From a bacterium (lineage in GTDB: Bacteria; Patescibacteriota; Minisyncoccia; Minisyncoccales; RBG-13-42-11), in the NCBI GenBank assembly GCA_030646565.1, contig JAUSLA010000042.1:1-20312 (forward strand): 20,312 nt of DNA, in the 5' to 3' direction. Below the pieces are notes generated by a model. The model saw only the letters and a list, made by a program, of their open reading frames with translations, searched no databases and was not told where the DNA came from. Both the position numbers and the translations under genes were made by a program. Below, piece after piece: positions 1 through 5,007 of this stretch. Each line of letters opens with the position of its first letter. Position 1 is the first letter of the stretch.

Positions 1-155
1 ATCTTCTTAATTTTTTCCTGATTGATTTCGCTTACCAACTGGGTCAAAGATAAGTTATTTTCTTTCTGGAAAGGTTCTGAAAACAAAGTAAAAACCCCCG
101 AGATTACCAGAAAAAGCAAAAGAACGATAACAATATTTTTGATTAAATTCCGCAT
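1..155 (-). CDS. ftsH: ATP-dependent zinc metalloprotease FtsH, N-terminal fragment
   Basis: The minus strand opens with ATG at 155 and runs off the left edge of the window, giving 51 residues. The protein begins MRNLIKNIVIVLLLFLVIS, a short basic start followed by a hydrophobic membrane segment (about residues 4-25). It continues with FTLFSEPFQKENN and SLTQLVSEINQEKIKKI, which matches the usual N-terminus of bacterial FtsH, where one membrane helix leads into a periplasmic domain. In the family, FtsH is a hexameric membrane AAA+ protease that degrades membrane and short-lived proteins. The AAA and zinc-protease domains lie outside the window, so the call rests on the N-terminal pattern alone. 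There is no obvious Shine-Dalgarno sequence, and a double-hairpin repeat lies just upstream (163-228). Confidence 0.72.
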   Translation of the reverse strand, partial: MRNLIKNIVIVLLLFLVISGVFTLFSEPFQKENNLSLTQLVSEINQEKIKK

Positions 156-162
156 TGAAACT

Positions 163-228
163 AATTCGGCGAAGCCGAATGAGTTTGAAGATGAAGGCAA
201 ACTTTGAAAAAGGTAAACTTCATCGCCA
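163..228 (+). repeat. Family-1 double-hairpin repeat, copy A
   Basis: Stem 1 is ATTCGGC-gaa-GCCGAAT. It is followed by a GAGTTTGAA linker and a second stem, GATGAAG (190-196) pairing with CTTCATC (218-224), ending in GCC. The loop of stem 2 is longer than in other copies. It sits 8 bp upstream of the ftsH start. Confidence 0.65.
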
Positions 229-293
229 ATTACTATTTTTAGAATAACAGATAAATACAAAAATTTCAAACCGAGTTTTATGGCTTTCAATTT

Positions 294-328
294 AAAAGGG
301 CCCGGCTTTGTGTGTCGGGCCCCTTTTT
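294..328 (-). terminator. Rho-independent terminator, probably bidirectional
   Basis: GGGCCCG (298-304) pairs with CGGGCCC (316-322) across an 11-base loop. A-rich sequence lies on the left and a T run (323-329) on the right, so it can end transcription on either strand. It lies downstream of the minus-strand gene at 455-1864, which is its most likely user. Confidence 0.7.
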
Positions 329-343
329 TCGCTACTTCGCTAC

Positions 344-440
344 CGAGTCCCGCCTTGCGGAACGAGTCGAAGAACTTCGTTCTTCTCCACCCTTCATTGC
401 GATTCGGGTAGTTTAAGACGAGGACTTCGTCCTCGTCGCC
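344..440 (+). repeat. Family-1 repeats, copy B: one unit inserted inside another
   Basis: The outer unit starts CGAGTCCCGC (344) and resumes with the linker and second stem GACGAGGAC (417-425)/GTCCTCGTC (429-437). Between its two halves lies a second unit in the opposite orientation, recognisable by GAAGAAC (369-375)/GTTCTTC (379-385) followed by CCACCCTTC and ATTCGGGTA. The remaining bases between the terminator and the 469-aa gene hold nothing else I can identify. Confidence 0.7.
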
Positions 441-454
441 ACAAGGTCTGTTTA

Positions 455-1864
455 TTACGTGCGATTGATTTGGACTGCTTTCTTGGCGTCTTGAACGCTT
501 CGTAGGGTGAGTCCATACCCTGCTTGCAGGATTGCCCTTAGAGGATAGGGCACTCCTTCGTACCTCTCTCCAGTCACAACATACTCGCCCATACAAGAGG
601 CGAAAATGTCGTTAAAGGGATTGGCAGATTGAATGTCTCGGACGGCAATCGTTCCGTCAGTCTGCCTTTCAAGGAGCAAAAGCAGGTCGCGGATTCGTTG
701 AGTTGTGTTGCCCTCCGAGTCTTTAACTTCCCACACCGGGAAGTTCACGGAGCAAGCTCCGGCTTCTCGGCGCAAGAACCACTCTTCCGCGCTGACGGTT
801 GCTCTTTCAGACAACTGTGCGCGGTTGACTTGGGCTTCTGCCGTTTTCACGACAGCTTCTTTCGCTCTGGCAATAAGATACCAGAGCAACTGGACTTTCT
901 TGCCCCTTTCCAGATCCAGCCCCGGCACTTTGGGTGCCATGTCCCAATCCAAGGTGTAAACCTTCAGATGCACTCTGAGTTTCATCGCCTCTTGGATTGC
1001 CAGCTCTATGCCGCCACTTGCTCCTAGAGGTGCGACATCTTGACCATTGCTCTCGAGCAGGAGACCGCCTCCTGCCCTCCAGAACCTCTGGCCGTCTCTG
1101 CTGTTGGTCTCCTCTACTGGAGGCACAACGACATAGACTCGGCCGGGATTTCCAGCCAGAAATTCTGTCATAGAAATCGTTGCCTGTCTTGCCAAGTCTT
1201 GGGCTTTGGCCTGTCGAGCTTTGCCTACTTCTTGGTAGACTCGGCTGAGCAAACCGTCCAGTGCTTGCTTGATTTCAGCGATATCCGCTTCCTCACAGAG
1301 AGAAGTGGAATGAACCGCGTAGGCCATTCCGTAGGCCTCGATCCGATTGACATAGACACCAACGGCGCAGGGGGCTAGCCGTTCCTCGCTGATGAGCTTT
1401 CCGAGTAATCTCTCCACCTCCTCTTTAGTAGAGAGACTTCGAGAAAACTCATATCGCAGAAGAGCGACCCATGCAGCCCTCCTGAATGGAGGGAAGCCGT
1501 GCGTCAGGCACCCTGAAAGGGCGACTGTCAGCGCCGCCACTTTCTGCGCCGCCAAATAGCGAGCCTCTTCGGTTGTTAAATGGGAGAGCTTATCCAGCTC
1601 TCCTAAACAGCTTTCAACCACTCTCGCGGTCGTGACACGACCGCTCCTCATCTTCGCGGCCTCAGCTTCGTAGTCTAAGTTCTCAATTGCGGGAAGCTCG
1701 GGCGGCGCTGGGATGTCGATGGCTTGATTGGTCCTCCCATCATCGCCGTTGCCGGGCTTGCTGATTTCGTCGTCGGTGGCCGCAACAGCCTGAGGAAAGC
1801 TTGAGATAGCCGTTTCTAGCTGGTTAAACGTGGTCAATGTGGTCCCTTTCTTTGGTTTTGGCAT
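455..1864 (-). CDS. Hypothetical protein, 469 aa, high-GC orphan
   Basis: I do not recognise this family. The start is well supported: an AGGAG-type ribosome binding site lies about 8 bases upstream and a near-consensus promoter (TTGACA, 16-bp spacer, TATAAT) lies at 1917-1944. The protein has a low-complexity, Pro- and Asp-rich N-terminus (about residues 20-60), then a mostly helical, charged body, and lacks convincing membrane segments or a signal peptide. A stretch rich in VYVVVPP near the middle could be a beta strand of a folded domain, and a Trp-rich segment follows it. Base composition is much more GC-rich than every neighbour, with many CTG, GCC and GAG codons. That suggests recent acquisition or a different source. 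It is a single-gene unit with its own promoter and a terminator at 294-328. The reading frame looks real because it is long, intact and has proper signals; the function is unknown. Confidence 0.8.
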   Translation of the reverse strand: MPKPKKGTTLTTFNQLETAISSFPQAVAATDDEISKPGNGDDGRTNQAIDIPAPPELPAIENLDYEAEAAKMRSGRVTTARVVESCLGELDKLSHLTTEEARYLAAQKVAALTVALSGCLTHGFPPFRRAAWVALLRYEFSRSLSTKEEVERLLGKLISEERLAPCAVGVYVNRIEAYGMAYAVHSTSLCEEADIAEIKQALDGLLSRVYQEVGKARQAKAQDLARQATISMTEFLAGNPGRVYVVVPPVEETNSRDGQRFWRAGGGLLLESNGQDVAPLGASGGIELAIQEAMKLRVHLKVYTLDWDMAPKVPGLDLERGKKVQLLWYLIARAKEAVVKTAEAQVNRAQLSERATVSAEEWFLRREAGACSVNFPVWEVKDSEGNTTQRIRDLLLLLERQTDGTIAVRDIQSANPFNDIFASCMGEYVVTGERYEGVPYPLRAILQAGYGLTLRSVQDAKKAVQINRT

Positions 1865-1916
1865 CTTGCCTCTCCTTTTAATTTTGACCCGTAGCGAATT
1901 GTAGCGAACTGGCCGT

Positions 1917-1944
1917 ATTATATCAAAGCAATATTATTTGTCAA
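1917..1944 (-). promoter_or_regulatory. Sigma-70-type promoter of the 469-aa gene
   Basis: Read on the minus strand: TTGACA (1939-1944), a 16-bp spacer, then TATAAT (1917-1922). The predicted start near 1910 gives a leader of about 45 bases containing the SD site. A direct repeat GTAGCGAA-N2-GTAGCGAA lies in that leader (about 1891-1908, complementary strand). The -35 box overlaps the edge of the inverted-repeat element at 1941-2029. Confidence 0.8.
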
Positions 1945-2029
1945 GCCCCGTAGTAGAATTTCAAAGCCCCTGCGGGGCAGAATGAAAATTTCAAAGAAAT
2001 TATCATTTGAAATTCACTACGGGGTCAAG
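1941..2029. mobile_element. 79-bp inverted-repeat (MITE-like) element with 5-bp target duplication
   Basis: Terminal arms CCCCGTAGTAGAATTTCAAA (1946-1965) and TTTGAAATTCACTACGGGG (2006-2024) are near-perfect inverted repeats. A small hairpin GCCCC-tgc-GGGGC (1966-1978) follows the left arm. TCAAG occurs directly on both sides (1941-1945 and 2025-2029), as a target-site duplication would. No transposase is encoded, so it would be non-autonomous. Confidence 0.65.
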
Positions 2030-2030
2030 C

Positions 2031-2092
2031 ACCCGAGCTTTTGCGTAGCAAAAGCGAAGGTAAAGAAGAGAGCGCAGCTCTCTTCGTCTACC
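2031..2092 (+). repeat. Family-1 double-hairpin repeat, copy C
   Basis: Stem 1 GCTTTTGC (2037-2044)/GCAAAAGC (2048-2055) and stem 2 GAAGAGAGC (2065-2073)/GCTCTCTTC (2077-2085). The stems differ in sequence from the common version but remain perfectly complementary. It lies 1 bp beyond the 79-bp element. Confidence 0.75.
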
Positions 2093-2119
2093 AAAGAGTG
2101 AAGAAAGTTTTATTTTGTT

Positions 2120-2153
2120 TTTAAATAAAAAGCAGCAGAAATAATCTGCCGCT
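2120..2153 (-). terminator. Rho-independent terminator of the NYN-domain gene
   Basis: On the minus strand AGCGGCAG (2146-2153) pairs with CTGCTGCT (2131-2138), one wobble, followed by TTTTATTTAA. It sits just downstream of the gene at 2184-2720. Confidence 0.65.
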
Positions 2154-2183
2154 CTGTTGGCAATATGCAAGTATTTCAGATAT

Positions 2184-2720
2184 TCATTCTGAAATTGGCG
2201 TAAACAAATAAACCATCTTGCCGCCGCCGGGCTTTGCGCTGGTTAACCTGATAAGGTCAGAGGAAAGAGATCTTATGTCTCCGGCAACAACAACTCTCTT
2301 CAGTCCTTTTAGCGCCGCTTTTCTTAGCAACGGGCTGAAATCCTTGTCGCCGCTGCCAAGACAAAGATGGGTTATGCCGCGGACGTTATCTATAAACCAT
2401 TCTGTCAATTCAATTAATTTATCATCGGTAGTATCTTTGTCTTCGCCTTGCTTACTTTTTACTTTAGGACAAAGGATAATGTTAAATCCTAATTTATCAA
2501 TTTCTCTACCCCAAAGTAAAGCTCTGTCAGTGGGCACAAAGGCAAAAATTCCGATAATTTCTCCGATTTCTTCGGTAAGAAGCTCTATAATTTTATTAAA
2601 TCCTTCTTCAAACGAGTATCTTTCTGGCGGCATTCCTATTTTTGCGTTAAAAATAAGATTTTCAATATCAATTACCCAGATAATTTTATTTACCCTTTTC
2701 TTTCTTTTTTTCCAGAACAT
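2184..2720 (-). CDS. NYN (LabA/DUF88-like, PIN-fold) domain protein
   Basis: A 178-aa soluble protein with features of the NYN domain, a PIN-like metal-dependent nuclease fold usually acting on RNA. The strand-1 acidic motif is VIDIEN (residues 16-21). A TTDD pair (97-100) heads a helix, and GSGDKDF (122-128) precedes a helix and the strand RVVVAG (142-147), as in the SGDxDF signature. The acidic residues D18, D99, D100, D125 and D127 would coordinate metal. I chose the ATG at 2720 because GGAGG lies 4 bases before it and a promoter lies at 2775-2803. An in-frame ATG at 2786 would fall in the leader and adds only a low-quality N-terminus. The substrate cannot be told from the sequence. Family assignment is fairly sure; actual nuclease activity is inferred. 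Confidence 0.8.
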   Translation of the reverse strand: MFWKKRKKRVNKIIWVIDIENLIFNAKIGMPPERYSFEEGFNKIIELLTEEIGEIIGIFAFVPTDRALLWGREIDKLGFNIILCPKVKSKQGEDKDTTDDKLIELTEWFIDNVRGITHLCLGSGDKDFSPLLRKAALKGLKRVVVAGDIRSLSSDLIRLTSAKPGGGKMVYLFTPISE

Positions 2721-2774
2721 CTTTCCTCCACAGCAACTTTTTTGCGGTAGAAAATATAAAGAGCTACTTTGCTT

Positions 2775-2803
2775 AATATATATCAAAACAAAGAACCTGT
2801 CAA
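2775..2803 (-). promoter_or_regulatory. Promoter of the NYN-domain gene
   Basis: Read on the minus strand: TTGACA (2798-2803), a 17-bp spacer, TATATT (2775-2780). The leader is about 50 bases and carries the SD site used to fix the start at 2720. The -35 box overlaps the start of repeat copy D. Confidence 0.75.
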
Positions 2804-2850
2804 CCGAGCGAAGCGAAGGTTAAAGAAGCGGACGCAGTCCGCGTCGCCTA
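2801..2850 (+). repeat. Family-1 double-hairpin repeat, copy D
   Basis: A degenerate stem 1 (GAGCGAAGCGAAGG) is followed by stem 2 GCGGAC (2828-2833)/GTCCGC (2837-2842) and the terminal GCCTA. The last CTA is the complement of the TAG stop codon of the S1-protein gene. Confidence 0.65.
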
Positions 2851-3915
2851 TTCTGCCAATTTTAAACTCATCTTATGTTCTTTTGGTTCAAGAGATAAAA
2901 TCTGGAATTTGTATTTTTTTCCTATTTCCAGGGTAGATTCCATTTTTGTTTTGGTCCCGAATTCTGAAATATGGCAAAGTCCTTGGATTTTGGGAGTTAA
3001 CTGGATAAAAGCGCCAAAAGGGTTAAACTTTGTTGCCGTTCCCTCAATAATATCCCCCTTTTTGTATTCTTTTTCAATTTCTTCCCATGGGTCTTTTTTT
3101 AAGGCCTTCAAAGATAAAGACACTTTGTCGTTTATAATAGAAATAATCTTTGCGCGAACTTTTTCTCCTGTTTTTACAATATCGGCCGGATCTTCAATTA
3201 GTTGCCAATCGAGTTCGGATATATGAATTAGGCCTTCCAAAGTATCTGTTGAGGTGGCAGACGGGGAGAATTTTATAAATACTCCAAAGTCAGTGATGCC
3301 GGTAATTTCTCCTTCAACCTCGTCTCCAACTTTATAATTGTTTAAAATTTCTCTTATTCTTTCATTTTCTTTCGCTTTTTCAGAAAGGATGAGCTTTGCC
3401 TGCCCTTGGTCAAGGTCAAAAATTTTCACCTCCATTTCTTTGCCAATGAATTTTTGGAGTTCTTTTGTGATTTTAGATATGTCTTTTCCCTCAATTCTTG
3501 GATAGTTTTCCGGCAGTAGCTGGGAAACAGGCAAAAATCCTGGAATTCCCGAAACCTCTGCCAGAAGGCCTCCTTTATTAGCTCCTAAAATCTTGATTTT
3601 AATTAATTCTCCGCTTTCTTTTTTTTGTTGGAGCCAAACCCAATTTAACTCGCTGGAGGCCTGACTAAGAGAAAGTTCTGTGTAGCCCTCCTCGTTTTCA
3701 AGGTCTACAACCTTAGTAAAAACAACTTCTCCGATTTTGAATTTTTTTAATTCATTCCGGGATTCTTGAAATTCTCTTCCGTAGATTATACCGGTTCCCA
3801 AAGGCCCCAAATCCAAAAAAACGGCAGATTTTGCCTTTGCCACGATTTTTCCTTCAATAATTTTGCCAATCTGCAAGGGTTTTAATAAATCAATTTTTTC
3901 CAAAATGTCTTTCAT
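2848..3915 (-). CDS. rpsA: 30S ribosomal protein S1-like, four S1 domains
   Basis: A 355-aa protein made of four consecutive S1 (OB-fold) RNA-binding repeats at about residues 17-84, 101-179, 195-271 and 287-354. Domains 3 and 4 show the clearest signature: DFGVFIKF (209-216) with LIHISEL (229-235), and PFGAFIQL (299-306) with LCHISEF (313-319). Domains 1 and 2 are more diverged. In the family, S1 binds mRNA on the small ribosomal subunit and helps load it; four-domain forms are typical of Gram-positives and CPR bacteria, against six in E. coli. Domain 3 has a short extra Ser/Thr stretch (SPSATSTD, 217-224). There is no SD site and a possible -10 box only 11 bases before the ATG, so the mRNA may be leaderless. 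Its stop codon lies at the end of a family-1 repeat. Confidence 0.88.
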   Translation of the reverse strand: MKDILEKIDLLKPLQIGKIIEGKIVAKAKSAVFLDLGPLGTGIIYGREFQESRNELKKFKIGEVVFTKVVDLENEEGYTELSLSQASSELNWVWLQQKKESGELIKIKILGANKGGLLAEVSGIPGFLPVSQLLPENYPRIEGKDISKITKELQKFIGKEMEVKIFDLDQGQAKLILSEKAKENERIREILNNYKVGDEVEGEITGITDFGVFIKFSPSATSTDTLEGLIHISELDWQLIEDPADIVKTGEKVRAKIISIINDKVSLSLKALKKDPWEEIEKEYKKGDIIEGTATKFNPFGAFIQLTPKIQGLCHISEFGTKTKMESTLEIGKKYKFQILSLEPKEHKMSLKLAE

Positions 3916-3926
3916 GTAGATACAAT

Positions 3927-3952
3927 GTATACTAATTCTTGAGTTCTTGCAA
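3927..3952 (-). promoter_or_regulatory. Putative promoter of the S1-protein gene
   Basis: On the minus strand TTGCAA (3947-3952) and TATACA (3927-3932) are separated by 15 bp, shorter than ideal. The -10 box ends 11 bases before the ATG, leaving a leader of only a few bases. It overlaps the divergent plus-strand promoter. Confidence 0.45.
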
Positions 3953-3967
3953 GGGCTGTGATAAAAT
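3939..3967 (+). promoter_or_regulatory. Promoter of the MBL-fold / gyrA group
   Basis: TTGAGT (3939-3944), a 17-bp spacer and TAAAAT (3962-3967). The predicted start, near 3974, is exactly where the 8-bp repeat array begins, so the whole leader would be the array. Confidence 0.6.
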
Positions 3968-3973
3968 CATTTA

Positions 3974-4073
3974 AACATCTGAACATCTGAACATCTGAAC
4001 ATCTGAACAACTGAACAATGTTAAAATGTTAATATGTTAATATGTTAAGATGCTAAAATGTTAATATGTTTTC
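3974..4073 (+). repeat. 8-bp-period array that switches to its inverted form (array 1)
   Basis: AACAT (later AACAA) recurs every 8 bp at 3974, 3982, 3990, 3998, 4006 and 4014 with CTG spacers. Then ATGTT or ATGCT recurs in the same 8-bp phase at 4018, 4026, 4034, 4042, 4050, 4058 and 4066 with mostly AAT/AAA spacers. The right half is the approximate reverse complement of the left, so the array can fold into one long imperfect hairpin. The start codon at 4074 falls in phase as the next repeat. Several ATG-TTA-...-TAA mini-frames are created inside it. Confidence 0.85.
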
Positions 4074-4727
4074 ATGAACATCATTTGGTACGGGCAATCT
4101 TGTTTCCAAATAACGTCTGGCCAGGGAAAAGGCAACAACGTTAATATCATCACCGATCCTTACGACGAGACAATCGGATTAAAGCTTCCAAAGCTTGAAG
4201 CCGAGATTTTATGTATTTCTCATAATCACCGCGACCACAATAATGTAAAAGCGGTTTTCGGTAAACCTTTTTTAATTGCAGGGCCGGGCGAATACGAGAT
4301 AAAAGGAGTTTTCGTTCAAGGTATTCCTTCTTCTCATGATGAGGTTTTGGGTAAAGAGAGGGGAGAGAATACTATTTATACTATTGAGGCTGAAGGTATC
4401 AGGCTTTGCCACCTTGGCGACTTTGGCCAGAAGGAATTGAGCGAAGATCAGCTGGAGAAAATTGGCGAAGTAGATATTCTCATCATTCCAGTTGGCGGCG
4501 TATATACTATTTCAGCCAAAGAAGCAGTAAGGGTTATGTCCCAGATTGAGCCCCCCATCATAATTCCAATGCACTATCAGCTCCCGAAGTTAAAAGAAAA
4601 GTTAGATGATGTTGATAAATTTTTGAAGGCAATGGGAATTAAAAGGGTGGAGCCCCTGTCCAAGTTTTCCATAAAGAAAAAAGATATTTTACAGGAAGAA
4701 GCAAAAATAATTGTCTTAACTCCTTAG
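4074..4727 (+). CDS. MBL-fold (UlaG-like) metal-dependent hydrolase
   Basis: A 217-aa metallo-beta-lactamase-superfamily protein. The N-terminus MNIIWYGQSCFQI matches UlaG-like members, which begin with a strand and a conserved SCF. The metal-binding motif is H50-N-H52-R-D54-H55. GPGEYEIKG follows (70-78), then HLGD (113-116) and the late motif PMHYQ (165-169). Known relatives hydrolyse phosphorylated lactones or other esters; no substrate can be read from this sequence. No SD site is present, because the upstream bases are the 8-bp array. The gene abuts the next one: TAG is followed directly by ATG. Position at the head of the gyrA group suggests co-transcription. Confidence 0.85.
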   Translation: MNIIWYGQSCFQITSGQGKGNNVNIITDPYDETIGLKLPKLEAEILCISHNHRDHNNVKAVFGKPFLIAGPGEYEIKGVFVQGIPSSHDEVLGKERGENTIYTIEAEGIRLCHLGDFGQKELSEDQLEKIGEVDILIIPVGGVYTISAKEAVRVMSQIEPPIIIPMHYQLPKLKEKLDDVDKFLKAMGIKRVEPLSKFSIKKKDILQEEAKIIVLTP

Positions 4728-4910
4728 ATGTCATTTTTAGAAAAGCTTCAAAATCTGCCGGTGGTAAAAAAAAAGATAATCCTTTGGACTATAGTGGTTG
4801 TTGTCGCCATTTTTTTGTTAATTATCTGGGCTGGGAATTTTCAGAAAAAAATAAAAAACTTCCAGCCGGTAGATTTTCAAAAACCGAATCCCGCGCCCGA
4901 GTCACAATAA
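4728..4910 (+). CDS. Small single-pass membrane protein, unknown function
   Basis: 60 aa starting at the base after the upstream stop codon. It has a basic N-terminal segment (VVKKK), one hydrophobic helix at about residues 17-35 (ILWTIVVVVAIFLLIIWAG), then a lysine-rich and proline-rich tail (KPNPAPESQ). The tight junction with the MBL-fold gene supports translation by coupling. The final codons overlap the start of a family-1 repeat. I recognise no family. Confidence 0.65.
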   Translation: MSFLEKLQNLPVVKKKIILWTIVVVVAIFLLIIWAGNFQKKIKNFQPVDFQKPNPAPESQ

Positions 4911-4960
4911 GGGTGAGGGATGAAGGTGAAGGGAAGATGAGAATAAGATTCTCATCGCCC
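4904..4960 (+). repeat. Family-1 double-hairpin repeat, copy E
   Basis: Stem 2 is intact: GATGAGAAT (4936-4944)/ATTCTCATC (4948-4956), then GCC. Stem 1 is degenerate (GTCAC/GTGAG). The unit begins inside the last codons of the small membrane protein and lies between it and gyrA. Confidence 0.6.
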
Positions 4961-5007
4961 CGCCCAACAATGAAGTCAAAGAGTTAAAATAATAGGCGAA
5001 AAGAACC

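Noticed and set aside
22..207. 61-codon plus-strand open frame at the left edge
   Set aside because: The minus strand encodes a recognisable FtsH N-terminus over the same bases, and the frame's end is repeat sequence.
308..505. 65-codon plus-strand open frame
   Set aside because: It is made of terminator and family-1 repeat sequence; no homology-like pattern and no initiation signal.
629..1378. Several plus-strand open frames opposite the 469-aa gene
   Set aside because: They are antisense shadows of a high-GC frame with its own promoter and SD site.
2721..2786. Longer start for the NYN-domain gene
   Set aside because: The GGAGG site and promoter fit the ATG at 2720; the extra 22 residues would come from the leader.
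2218..2823. 201-codon plus-strand open frame
   Set aside because: It lies opposite the NYN-domain gene, is low in protein-like features and ends in a repeat.
3974..4073. CRISPR array
   Set aside because: The repeat unit is only 8 bp, the spacers are 3 bp and invariant within halves, and there are no cas genes.
4784..4987. 67-codon plus-strand frame overlapping the small membrane protein
   Set aside because: It is out of frame with the tightly coupled membrane-protein gene and runs into repeat sequence.
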